DNA of 64,000 bases from CBDCFV01 sp965203835 (lineage in GTDB: Bacteria > Chloroflexota > Dehalococcoidia > Lucifugimonadales > UBA3495): assembly GCA_965203835.1 (NCBI GenBank), contig OZ241919.1, forward strand, positions 3,100,001 through 3,164,000, in the 5' to 3' direction. The position numbers and the translations under genes were made by a program. Below, in pieces: positions 8,318 to 16,260 of this stretch (position 1 is the stretch's first letter; each line of letters begins with the position of its first letter). The notes under the pieces were generated by a model, which saw only the letters and a list, made by a program, of their open reading frames with translations, was not told where the DNA came from and did no database searches.

Positions 8318-8358
8318 GGAAAAAACACCGGCGCCATCACAAAACGGTGTGGCGCCGG
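8318..8358 (-). terminator. Rho-independent terminator after the HEPN-like gene
   Basis: Read on the minus strand, CCGGCGCCA (8350-8358) pairs with TGGCGCCGG (8328-8336), with a further short CAC/GTG stem inside, and is followed at once by TGTTTTTT (8319-8326). It ends transcription from 8837, only about 30 bases before the TTG start of the halogenase gene, so it could also act as an attenuator for the halogenase. Confidence 0.82.
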
Positions 8359-8441
8359 AGATTTTCGAGGAAACTATATCCTTAGCTTCGCAAGCTTACC
8401 GTTCGACAGACGATGGCATACCTTGCATTTGAGACACAGAT

Positions 8442-8837
8442 TTAACCATTCCGGACCGAGTCCGCCAGCCGCACGGCATCGTCGATGTATTCGAGGGTTT
8501 CGCGGATGCGACGCTCGGTGTCGTCGATGGGGTCGCACAGCCCGAAATAAAAACAGTCGCCGTGCAACAAGTCCCGCACCGCACAATACCGGTCAACCAG
8601 TAAGGCGACGCCAGGGTCATCGTTGCTTAATCTTCGTAATTCGCGGGTTGTCTCCGGCACTCTTTCCGGTTCCCTGTCTGTCCGCGCTAGGATCAAGGCA
8701 TCGGTAGCCCGCCTGGTAGCGCACCACGCCTTTTCCGCCGAATCACGGACGTCGCCTGCTTCCAACCGCTCCAACGCCGCCTCGTACATCGCCCTGACAT
8801 CGGCGAATATCTCGCGCACATGGTCAGTTGCTACCAT
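8442..8837 (-). CDS. HEPN/PaREP1-like helical protein, second copy
   Basis: A 131-residue helical protein that aligns by eye with the protein at 1253-1645: LEAGDVRDSAEKAWCATRRATDAL here against LDAGDLHQASEKGWGAAAHMAKAA there, and VRDLLHGDCFY against RANDLHGNYY. The arginine of the R-x4-6-H motif is shifted, so this copy may not be an active RNase. GAGGAGCG precedes the ATG. It is followed by a strong terminator and so is probably its own transcription unit. The N-terminal 35 residues also match the truncated copy at 17098-17226. Function unknown; the family is common as orphan genes in Chloroflexota and archaea. Confidence 0.75.
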   Translation of the reverse strand: MVATDHVREIFADVRAMYEAALERLEAGDVRDSAEKAWCATRRATDALILARTDREPERVPETTRELRRLSNDDPGVALLVDRYCAVRDLLHGDCFYFGLCDPIDDTERRIRETLEYIDDAVRLADSVRNG

Positions 8838-8896
8838 CGCTCCTCACGGCGTTGTTGGTCAATTCCTTTGTTCAACAGCCGCACAGACTCGTAGCC

Positions 8897-10183
8897 TTAC
8901 GCCGCTTCCCCTGAACCGGCCTCAGGACTTCCTCCATTGCCGACGAGAGACTTGCCCGTAGCCGGGTCCACCTCAAAGGGACCGGGAAGCTCCAACTCTT
9001 TCGCCATCTCGCGCACCGCCGGTATGACTTCCTGGCCCATCAAACGTAGGCTCCGCATTGCGTCGTCGTGGGTCATGGCGCCGTCGCCGTCCCAGAAGAA
9101 GATGCTTCCGGGGCGGATGTACTCCAGGACGTGGCGTATCTTGGGAATCACCGTGTCGGGAGTGCCACAGATGATCGTGTGGTCCGCGATCTGCTGTTCG
9201 TAGGGCCTTCCCAGCACACCGGCAACGCCACCGCCTCCGCCGCGGGCCTGCGTAGCCACGGCCTGTGTAGGCAGCACCCTCCTGCGGGAGGTAAGACCGG
9301 GCAGGTTGACCAAGGCGGGGTTCACGGTGCCTTCGTTGCCCGCCAGGAAGGGATTGCTGGGGCCCTGCACGTACTTGCGGCCTGTCTGCTCGGCCAGTTC
9401 CTCGGTCTCGTCAACGTGGACCTTCCAGAGGTAGCCAAGGTTCTGCGGACCGGACTGGTACCCCAACTCGGCGGCGGCGTCATGGTATAGCTGGAACGCC
9501 TGCTTGGTCGGGTCCATTTCCGTTGCCAGCATGATGTAGGGAATGCGCTTCTCCGCGGCCCACATCAGCGAGTCTCGGCTCACCACGCCCGGCAACCAGA
9601 TGGGCGGATGAGGCGTCTGGTAGGGCTTGACCCAAGGATTGACGTGGCGGTAGTGGAAGTGCTTGCCTTCCCAGCGGAAGGGGCCGGGGGTGGTCCATGC
9701 CTTCACAATCAATTCGTGGGCTTCCTGGAAGCGCTCCCAGTTGTAGTGAGGCTCGATGTTATGGGCTACGCTCTCCCGACCGGTGCCGCGCACCCAGCCG
9801 GAAACCAGCCGGCCGTGGGAAATCATGTCGATCATGGACAACTGTTCAACCAGCCACAGGGGGTCGTCCCATAGGGGGAGAATGTTCCCCAGCAAGACTA
9901 TCTTGGCCCGTTCGGTAATCCGGGCCAGGATAGAGGCCTCCACGTTCATCGCCCCGCCCATGCAGAAGGCGGTGCCGTGGTGCTCGTTGAGCATCAAGCC
10001 GTCGAAGCCCATCTCCTCGGCGTAAATCTTCTCGTCCAGGTAGCGATTGTAAAGGCTGGCCCCCAGCTTGGCGTCATAGATGTCGTTGCTTACCGTCAAG
10101 TCCATGATGGGCTTGCCGGTAGCGCCGAAGAAGCCGGACTTGGGGTCCTGATAAGGCCGTTCGGTAAAGTAGCCTATAAACAT
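8897..10183 (-). CDS. LLM class flavin-dependent oxidoreductase
   Basis: A 428-residue luciferase-like monooxygenase, longer than the one at 1677-2714. It has LMLNEHHGT (63-71), the GNILPLWDDPLWLVEQLSMIDMIS barrel segment and RLVSGWVRGTGRES. A glycine-rich loop (ARGGGGGVAGVLG) lies in the middle insertion. An AAAGGAGG ribosome-binding site is seven bases from the ATG. FMN-dependent oxidation of an organic substrate is expected; the specific substrate is not readable. An inverted repeat abutting a TATAAT lies about 75 bases upstream (10259-10287), suggesting regulated expression. The neighbours on the same strand are an alpha/beta hydrolase upstream and the HEPN-like gene and halogenase downstream. 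Confidence 0.92.
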   Translation of the reverse strand: MFIGYFTERPYQDPKSGFFGATGKPIMDLTVSNDIYDAKLGASLYNRYLDEKIYAEEMGFDGLMLNEHHGTAFCMGGAMNVEASILARITERAKIVLLGNILPLWDDPLWLVEQLSMIDMISHGRLVSGWVRGTGRESVAHNIEPHYNWERFQEAHELIVKAWTTPGPFRWEGKHFHYRHVNPWVKPYQTPHPPIWLPGVVSRDSLMWAAEKRIPYIMLATEMDPTKQAFQLYHDAAAELGYQSGPQNLGYLWKVHVDETEELAEQTGRKYVQGPSNPFLAGNEGTVNPALVNLPGLTSRRRVLPTQAVATQARGGGGGVAGVLGRPYEQQIADHTIICGTPDTVIPKIRHVLEYIRPGSIFFWDGDGAMTHDDAMRSLRLMGQEVIPAVREMAKELELPGPFEVDPATGKSLVGNGGSPEAGSGEAA

Positions 10184-10258
10184 GCGTAACCTCCTTTGTT
10201 TAGGGCGGCCGCTCGACCCAACAACCGTGCCTCAGCACAGCGGGGCCAATTTCGCTCG

Positions 10259-10287
10259 ATTATACCACCGTTGTTCCTGAACGGTGG
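10259..10287 (-). promoter_or_regulatory. -10 box with abutting inverted repeat
   Basis: On the minus strand a perfect TATAAT (10259-10264) is directly preceded by the inverted repeat CCACCGTT-7-AACGGTGG (10265-10287). No good -35 is present where one would be expected; the repeat occupies that place. This is what an activator or repressor operator looks like. It would drive the LLM gene starting at 10183. The same hairpin lies just downstream of the alpha/beta hydrolase stop (10294) and could instead serve as a weak terminator. Confidence 0.5.
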
Positions 10288-10293
10288 CGGCTA

Positions 10294-11094
10294 TCATGCC
10301 GACAGAAACTCCTTGACGAGCCGCACGAACTCGCCGGATTTCTCCACTTCCACCCGGTGGCCGCAATTTTCAACCACGGCCAATCGAGAGTCTTTAATAG
10401 ACTCCTGGTAGACCTGTCCCGCGCTCAAAGGCACGATGGCATCCTGCTGTCCCCACACGATGAGGGTTGGAAGGGTCTTGATCCGGTGAAGCAGGTTGGG
10501 AAGGCTGGGGTTGTGCATGTAGGGCCTCCAGCCCAGCCTGCTCGCCTCCACCCTGGAGTCCTCCCAAACGTCGATGTTCTCGGGAGTCGGTTCATCGGGG
10601 CACAGGGCAGCGAACTCGGGCACGCTGTCCGGATCGAGGAAGCCGTCGGCGATGAACTGCTTGGCCACTACCAGGAACATGTCATATATCTCGCCTGTGG
10701 GCGGGCGAATACCCATTGGCCCCACCAGCGTCAGCTTCTTGAATACTTGAGGGCACATGCTGGCGATTTCCGCTGCCAGCCAACCTCCCATCGAAAAACC
10801 GATGGCGTTGACTTGGCCCAGTTCCAGGTCCTCCATCAGCTCCAGGTACCACCCCGCCAGGTCCCTCATGCTTGCAATCCACTCTCGGCGTTGCGTCGCG
10901 CCGAATCCCGAATGGGAAGGTAAAATAAGGTTGTAGTCCTGGGCGAGTTGTTGATGGTAGTCCAACCAAGTGTGGTCGCCTGTCTCGTCATGGAATATCA
11001 GCAGAGGCTCTCCCTGGCCTCCCTTCGCCAGTTGTACCGGCCCTCCCGCCGCCTCGACTATCTCTTCGCTCCAGGTTTGAGCGCTGGTTGTCAT
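10294..11094 (-). CDS. Alpha/beta hydrolase
   Basis: A 266-residue alpha/beta-fold hydrolase. GFSMGG puts the nucleophile at Ser101, VWGQQDAIVPLS carries the acid, and ENCGHRVEVEKSGEF carries the catalytic His near the C-terminus. HSGFGAT in place of the common HGFG-type oxyanion region is seen in meta-cleavage hydrolase relatives. I start at 11094 rather than an upstream ATG at 11166 because GGAGG lies ten bases before it and the extra 24 residues look non-coding. It likely cleaves an ester or C-C bond in organic acid breakdown. It lies upstream of the LLM gene on the same strand. Confidence 0.9.
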   Translation of the reverse strand: MTTSAQTWSEEIVEAAGGPVQLAKGGQGEPLLIFHDETGDHTWLDYHQQLAQDYNLILPSHSGFGATQRREWIASMRDLAGWYLELMEDLELGQVNAIGFSMGGWLAAEIASMCPQVFKKLTLVGPMGIRPPTGEIYDMFLVVAKQFIADGFLDPDSVPEFAALCPDEPTPENIDVWEDSRVEASRLGWRPYMHNPSLPNLLHRIKTLPTLIVWGQQDAIVPLSAGQVYQESIKDSRLAVVENCGHRVEVEKSGEFVRLVKEFLSA

Positions 11095-11223
11095 ATCAAT
11101 GTGTCCTCCTGCAAGGATGGAAGTGTTTCTGCAAGCGGTTGCGTCATGACCGCAATCCGTGGTCAACAGGTTTCACAGCCCATAATAGCACGATGCAGCC
11201 GCGCTTAGGCGGTACGGTTTTGC

Positions 11224-11253
11224 TTGACGCCCGTTTAAGGGTTATGATAAGTT
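11224..11253 (+). promoter_or_regulatory. Candidate promoter of hppA
   Basis: TTGACG (11224-11229) is followed 18 bases later by TAAGTT (11248-11253), with TATGAT overlapping just before. It lies about 45 bases upstream of the hppA start and is the best sigma-70-like match there. Confidence 0.4.
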
Positions 11254-11298
11254 TCCCACGCCTCAAAACAGGCGGCTTTTGCCGTGAAAGGATAGGCA

Positions 11299-13389
11299 AT
11301 GATACCGATAATCGTAGCCCTCGTCGCCGGCGGTCTGGCCTTGGCTTTCGCCGCCGCCACGGCGGCGCGGGTACTGGCGGCTGACCGGGGAAGCGATCAA
11401 GTCCAAGCGATTGGAAACTTGATCCAGCAGGGGGCGAACGCCTTTCTTCGGCGGGAGTATATGACTCTCCTGCCCTTTGCCTTGGTTGTAACCGTTGTCC
11501 TGGCTATCTTGGACTACACCCTGTTTACGCACAACCTTGGCGTCCCTGCCACGGCGATATCCTACGTGGTCGGCACCATCTGTTCCGGGTTGGCCGGCAT
11601 TGTGGGCATGAATATCGCTGTCCGCGCCAACGTCAGGACCGCCGCCGCCGCCCAGAGGGGGCTGAACCCGGCCCTCCGGGTCGCCTTCTCCAGCGGCTCG
11701 GTAATGGGCGTAACCGTCGTCGGCGTCGGACTCCTGGGAGTGACGATACTGTACTTGGTGTTTCAGAACATCAGCGCCGTGGCCGGCTTCGGCTTCGGCG
11801 CAAGCTCCATTGCCCTGTTCGCCAGGGTCGGTGGAGGCATCTTCACCAAGGCCGCAGATGTCGGGTCGGACCTGGTAGGAAAGGTTGAGGCTGGCATCCC
11901 GGAGGATGACCCCCGCAACCCGGGAGTCATTGCCGATAACGTGGGCGATAACGTGGGCGACGTGGCCGGAATGGGCGCGGACCTGTTCGAGTCTTATGTC
12001 GGCAGCATTATCTCCGCCGTAGCCCTGTCGGCCAGCGCCGTCGCCTTGGCAGTCGGAGCGACCGGGGGCAGCTATACCGACCCTCAGGCCGTGTTCCCCA
12101 TGCTTCTGGCGGGGGCCGGCATTGTAGCCGCCATAATCGGCACCTTCGTGGTCAGGAGCGGCGAACAGGCCGATTTCGAGCGGCTGCTCTGGGCCCTGCG
12201 GTACGGCATATTCACCGCCGGAGGACTGCTTATAATCTTCGCGGCCATCCTGACCATTACCATGACGGGCCAGTGGTCCTGGTTCGGCTGCGTGGTGGCG
12301 GGCTTGGTGGCGGGCACCATCATCGGACTGGCGACGGAGTACTACACGTCGTACAGCTACATGCCCACTAAGCGGGTATCCGAGTCCTCGCAGACCGGGG
12401 CGGCCACCGTCATTATCAGCGGCATCGCCACCGGTATGCTCAGCACACTGATTCCGGTAGCCTGCGTGTCTGTCGCCATACTGCTGGCCTACTGGTTCGC
12501 CGGGTTCTACGGAGTGGCCCTTGCCGGCGTCGGGTTGCTTTCCACCTTGGGCATTACGCTGGCGACCGACGCATACGGCCCGGTGGCCGACAACGCGGGT
12601 GGCATCGCGGAGCAGGCCCAGTTGGACCCCGAAGTAAGAGAACGCACCGATGCGCTCGACGCCCTTGGCAATACCACCGCGGCGACTGGCAAAGGGTTCG
12701 CCATAGGCTCGGCGGCGCTGACGGCCTTGGCGTTGCTGGCCGCCTACTCGGTCAGCGCCAAGTTGATTACTCTTGGCGAGGACGGGCGCTTGGCCGCTGG
12801 CTCCGCGGGCATCAATCTTCTGCAACCCCAGATACTGGTGGGCTTGGTTATCGGGGCCATGCTGCCCTTCCTTTTCTCGGCACTGACCATGCAGGCGGTG
12901 GGCCGCGCGGCCCAAGGAATCGTGGACGAGGTCAGGCGCCAGTTCCGGGAGATTCCCGGCCTGATGGAAGGCAATGCCCAGCCGGATTCCGCCCGTTGCG
13001 TGGACATCAGCACCCGGAGCGCCCTGCGGGAAATGATCCTGCCCGGGGTCATGGCAGTCGTAGCACCCATCGCTACAGGATTCATCTTGGGTGAGGCCGC
13101 GCTGGGCGGACTGCTCATCGGATCGGTTTCCGCCGGGTTCATGCTGGCGATAATGATGGCGTCGGCGGGCGGGACTTGGGACAACGCCAAGAAGTACGTT
13201 GAGCTGGGGAATTTCGGCGGCAAAGGGTCAGAAGCGCACAAGGCGGCCGTCGAGGGCGACGTTGTTGGAGACCCGTTCAAGGACACTTCGGGGCCTTCGC
13301 TGAACATCCTGCTCAAGCTGATGGCCATTGTGTCTCTGGTGTTCGCGCCGGTGTTCCTGCAGGTAACCCCTCTCATCAACCTGGGCTAA
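11299..13389 (+). CDS. hppA: Membrane-bound ion-pumping pyrophosphatase
   Basis: A 696-residue polytopic membrane protein with about 16 helices, the standard length for H+/Na+-translocating pyrophosphatases. The substrate loop begins DVGSDLVGKVEAGIPEDDP at about 187; NVGDNVGDVAGMGADLFESY and the C-terminal VVGDPFKDTSGPSLN are the other PPi-Mg binding motifs. At 457-465 it reads GNTTAATGK: alanine where K+-independent enzymes have lysine, so it is predicted to need K+. It couples PPi hydrolysis to ion export across the cytoplasmic membrane. Whether it moves H+ or Na+ cannot be settled by eye. It stands alone with its own promoter candidate and faces the metallophosphoesterase gene. Confidence 0.97.
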   Translation: MIPIIVALVAGGLALAFAAATAARVLAADRGSDQVQAIGNLIQQGANAFLRREYMTLLPFALVVTVVLAILDYTLFTHNLGVPATAISYVVGTICSGLAGIVGMNIAVRANVRTAAAAQRGLNPALRVAFSSGSVMGVTVVGVGLLGVTILYLVFQNISAVAGFGFGASSIALFARVGGGIFTKAADVGSDLVGKVEAGIPEDDPRNPGVIADNVGDNVGDVAGMGADLFESYVGSIISAVALSASAVALAVGATGGSYTDPQAVFPMLLAGAGIVAAIIGTFVVRSGEQADFERLLWALRYGIFTAGGLLIIFAAILTITMTGQWSWFGCVVAGLVAGTIIGLATEYYTSYSYMPTKRVSESSQTGAATVIISGIATGMLSTLIPVACVSVAILLAYWFAGFYGVALAGVGLLSTLGITLATDAYGPVADNAGGIAEQAQLDPEVRERTDALDALGNTTAATGKGFAIGSAALTALALLAAYSVSAKLITLGEDGRLAAGSAGINLLQPQILVGLVIGAMLPFLFSALTMQAVGRAAQGIVDEVRRQFREIPGLMEGNAQPDSARCVDISTRSALREMILPGVMAVVAPIATGFILGEAALGGLLIGSVSAGFMLAIMMASAGGTWDNAKKYVELGNFGGKGSEAHKAAVEGDVVGDPFKDTSGPSLNILLKLMAIVSLVFAPVFLQVTPLINLG

Positions 13390-13424
13390 CCGGAACAGGG
13401 TCTGCCGGAGAGGAAAACTCTCGG

Positions 13425-13988
13425 TCAGGGGATGTTCTCCAAGTCAATTAACCGGACGCCGGCAGTCCTTCCGTCAATCTCAAGAAGCCCTACCGTTCCA
13501 AGGCTGCCGGGCCGGTGGCGTTTACCCGGATAAGTTGGGCTGCCGGGGTTGACCAGCAGCACCCCGTCCGAGTAGCACACCAACTCCTCGTGGGTATCCC
13601 CAAAGACCACTATGTCCACCGGCTCCTTGAACTTCCGCTCCAGGATGTCCCTGGCGGAGCCTGCGGGCAACCGCAGCTTGTCGCCGTCCGGGCCGGTGTC
13701 TATCCTGGGGCCGGGCCACTGGATGTCGTGCACCATGCCTATGGCCAAGCCCTCGGCTTGCACCACGCGGGTAGTATGGGCCAAGCGGTCGCCGGGCTCG
13801 GTTGGGTCTTCGTAGCCGCGTACCGCCAGGACGGGCGCCACTTTCTCCAGGTAGTCCAGGACTCCCAAGCATTCCAAGTCGCCGCAATGGAGTATCAGGT
13901 CCACTTCGGCAAACGACTCCAGCGCTTGGGACGGCAGGTCGCGCCCGCTGCCGGCCATGTGGGTGTCGGAAATCAGTCCGATTTTCAT
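13425..13988 (-). CDS. YfcE-type metallophosphoesterase with altered motifs
   Basis: A 187-residue calcineurin-like phosphoesterase of the YfcE/MJ0936 class. LISDTH (Asp8, His10) and HCGDLE (Asp37) supply the first metal ligands. The next motif, normally GN-C/H-D, reads GYED, and the late GHTH reads GDTH (FGDTHEE). Two conserved metal or phosphate ligands are thus replaced. These enzymes hydrolyse phosphodiesters with Mn2+; the substitutions suggest a different metal set or weak activity. The gene converges with hppA, 35 bases away, with only a weak hairpin between them. No ribosome-binding site stands out. Confidence 0.88.
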   Translation of the reverse strand: MKIGLISDTHMAGSGRDLPSQALESFAEVDLILHCGDLECLGVLDYLEKVAPVLAVRGYEDPTEPGDRLAHTTRVVQAEGLAIGMVHDIQWPGPRIDTGPDGDKLRLPAGSARDILERKFKEPVDIVVFGDTHEELVCYSDGVLLVNPGSPTYPGKRHRPGSLGTVGLLEIDGRTAGVRLIDLENIP

Positions 13989-14031
13989 GCCGCGTAGTCG
14001 CTGTGCAAGTCTCGTTGCAAAAGATGATCTG

Positions 14032-14607
14032 CTAGTTGCGGCTTTCCCAAAGGGTGAAGTAATTGGGTGGGTCTCCCCGCATTACTTCGCTCAATTCGTT
14101 CAGATTCTCCTGCTGCAGGACCTGCTTCTCACTGGCAACCAAGCGGGCGATGGTGTCCTCCCAGTCCGCGGAAGCAGTTTCGTTGCCGTGGGCCGTTATA
14201 AGCTCGCGGAGTCCCTCCAGGACATGGTCGGAGTGAGTTGTAAGGGCGCCTCCACTGATAACGAATACGACCACGTTGGGGATCTGGTCGTAGTCGGTTA
14301 TCTCGACGCCCAGGTTCCTCAGAATGAGAGTCATGGCGGTGTCTCTCATGATCTCTTCCAACCGAAGGGGCAGGTCGATCAAATGACTGAACGGGAAGTC
14401 GGTCTCCTCGCGCAACACTTCGGCGAAGTCGGCTTCCACGATTTTGAAATAATCCTCGACGAATACGTCCTCGGTACGAAACAACGACACTCTGCTGGGG
14501 CTTTCTCGCAGGTCTATCACCAGGAATTCCTTGAGATGCGGGAAAATGCAAAGCTGAATGTCGGGCGACCGGCCGCCGGGGAGTTGGGTATCGAATAATT
14601 CATCCAT
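14032..14607 (-). CDS. Hypothetical protein, 191 residues
   Basis: I do not recognise this protein. It is acidic, soluble and without a signal peptide or membrane segment. The N-terminal half predicts as alternating strands (IQLCIFPHLKEFLVIDLRESPSRVSLFR) and the C-terminal half as helices, including a Gln/Glu-rich stretch (ASEKQVLQQENLNELSEVMRG). AAGGAGAG precedes the ATG by 11 bases. It lies between the metallophosphoesterase and the GT20 synthase, transcribed in the same direction as both. Codon use resembles the neighbours, so it is likely a real gene. Confidence 0.7.
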   Translation of the reverse strand: MDELFDTQLPGGRSPDIQLCIFPHLKEFLVIDLRESPSRVSLFRTEDVFVEDYFKIVEADFAEVLREETDFPFSHLIDLPLRLEEIMRDTAMTLILRNLGVEITDYDQIPNVVVFVISGGALTTHSDHVLEGLRELITAHGNETASADWEDTIARLVASEKQVLQQENLNELSEVMRGDPPNYFTLWESRN

Positions 14608-14698
14608 GGAGAGTGACTCTCCTTTCGGTGCGCGCTAGTCCGGTAAACCCCGGTCCAAGGCGCATTTACTGAGAATGCCGATCGGGTCCGCCCATCGT

Positions 14699-16258
14699 TC
14701 ACAGCAGCCCTTGGATGTCCTGCAACTGACACCGCAGCCAGTGAATGATGTCCTGGCGGTGAATGGAATGGGACAGCAGGGAGGCGCGGCGTTCGCGGTC
14801 TTTCGGCGACATGGTAATAGCTTGGTAGAGGGCTTCCATTGTTCCCTCTATGTCGGTTGGCGATATGCTCAACGCGCCCTCCGCCAGTTGGTGGTGCACG
14901 CCGCTGCTGGCGGACAGGACCAGCACTCCATTGCGGGTGTTGACTACGGGGCCTTCCTTGGCCACCAAGTTCGTGCCCTCGAAGATGGTGTTCACCAACA
15001 GGACATCGTACAACTTCATACCGGCGATGGCCTGGGTATAGTTATTTTCCACGAATGTGTGGATAGGTTGCCATTCTTCATTTCCGAAGGCGGAATTCAC
15101 CTGCCGGACGACCTGCATCACTTCCTCCATGTACCGTTGGTACTGGCGTATGTGGGTGCGTGAAGGCACCAGGAAGGCCAGGAAGTTCACCTTGCCATGC
15201 AGTTCGGGATGACGGGACAGCAACAATTCGTAAGCGCGAAACCCGCGGACGATGTTCTTGTTCGGTTCAACCCGGTCTATGCGGACTATGGTGTTCTCGT
15301 TGCAATATGCCTGCAGGCGCGCCGTGTATTCGTTGGCGCGGGGGGAGTTGGCGATTCGCTTCACCTCATCCACGTTGATGGAGATGGGGTAGACCTTTAC
15401 CGCCGTGGTGTTGTCCTGCCAATTTACCGTAAATCTGTCGTGGTCGATCCGGGCTTCCGGAAGGAATTCCTCCACCGTGTCCAGGAAGCAACGCCGGTCC
15501 TGCGGGCTTTGGAACCCCAACAGGTCCGTACAACACAGGGCGGAGCAGATTTCTCGGATGATGTCGTGAGGGACCATCTGCCAGTAGCGGGCGGTGGGCC
15601 ACGGGATGTGGACAAAGTGCTGTATGACGGCGTTGGGCAGGTCGCGCCGCACGTACTTTGGCATCAGGTACAGGTGATAGTCTTGGCCGATGACTATGGG
15701 AGCGTCTCCGGCCTCTTCAGCCTCCTGGACTACGGACTTGGCGAAAGCCTGATTTACCGGGACGTACCCGGTGGCCCAAGCATCGTACACTGCGGCGTCT
15801 ACGCTGGGGTTGTAGGGCGGGTTCCACATGTAATGCTGCAGGAACCATAACAAGGGGTTGCACAGGACGTTGTAATACTTGTGATAGACCCGGCGGGGCG
15901 TCACCACGTAGCGGAGGTTTATTCTGTGCCCTGGCAAGGGAGACTGGATGCGGGAACCTTGGCCGTTGCGGGAAACGACCCGGTCGCCCTCCCCGGTAGC
16001 GCTGGCAATCCAGGTGAATTCCGCCGACTTGGTCAGGGCGTTGAACGCGGTGACCACACCGCCGCTTCCCCTGCGGGGTTCGGGGCGACCCTCCTCGGCC
16101 ATCTGGTGTTCCACCGGTCCCCTGTTGCTTGCCAGGACCAAGGGACGCCGCGCCAGGATGCCCGCGCACAACTCCTGCAGCGCGGCCTCGCTTTCTTCCA
16201 AGTCGGATGCCGACACGGCTTCCTCGGCCAAGGACAACTCTTCCTGCTTGGACGTCAT
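14699..16258 (-). CDS. GT20 glycosyltransferase, trehalose-6-phosphate synthase-like
   Basis: About 519 residues of the GT20 family, which joins UDP- or ADP-glucose to a sugar phosphate. It shows SNRGPVE (44-50), the glycine loop RRGSGGVV, QDYHLYLMP, the donor-site RVEPNKNIVRGFRAYELLL, and NTIFEGTNLVAKEGPVVN with VLSASSGVHHQL. Canonical OtsA has RLDYSKG and GMNLVAKE at these two places, so this is a divergent subgroup that might make trehalose-6-phosphate or another phosphorylated disaccharide such as glucosylglycerol phosphate. The HAD gene upstream overlaps at a TTG (16264); I prefer the ATG at 16258. No classical OtsB lies nearby. Confidence 0.85.
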   Translation of the reverse strand: MTSKQEELSLAEEAVSASDLEESEAALQELCAGILARRPLVLASNRGPVEHQMAEEGRPEPRRGSGGVVTAFNALTKSAEFTWIASATGEGDRVVSRNGQGSRIQSPLPGHRINLRYVVTPRRVYHKYYNVLCNPLLWFLQHYMWNPPYNPSVDAAVYDAWATGYVPVNQAFAKSVVQEAEEAGDAPIVIGQDYHLYLMPKYVRRDLPNAVIQHFVHIPWPTARYWQMVPHDIIREICSALCCTDLLGFQSPQDRRCFLDTVEEFLPEARIDHDRFTVNWQDNTTAVKVYPISINVDEVKRIANSPRANEYTARLQAYCNENTIVRIDRVEPNKNIVRGFRAYELLLSRHPELHGKVNFLAFLVPSRTHIRQYQRYMEEVMQVVRQVNSAFGNEEWQPIHTFVENNYTQAIAGMKLYDVLLVNTIFEGTNLVAKEGPVVNTRNGVLVLSASSGVHHQLAEGALSISPTDIEGTMEALYQAITMSPKDRERRASLLSHSIHRQDIIHWLRCQLQDIQGLL

Positions 16259-16260
16259 GG

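Noticed and set aside
11263..12915. 550-residue minus-strand frame opposite hppA
   Set aside because: Gly/Gln/Arg-rich shadow of the pyrophosphatase gene with no family signal.
13390..13424. Terminator between hppA and the metallophosphoesterase gene
   Set aside because: The GAGAG/CTCTC hairpin is short and has no T run.
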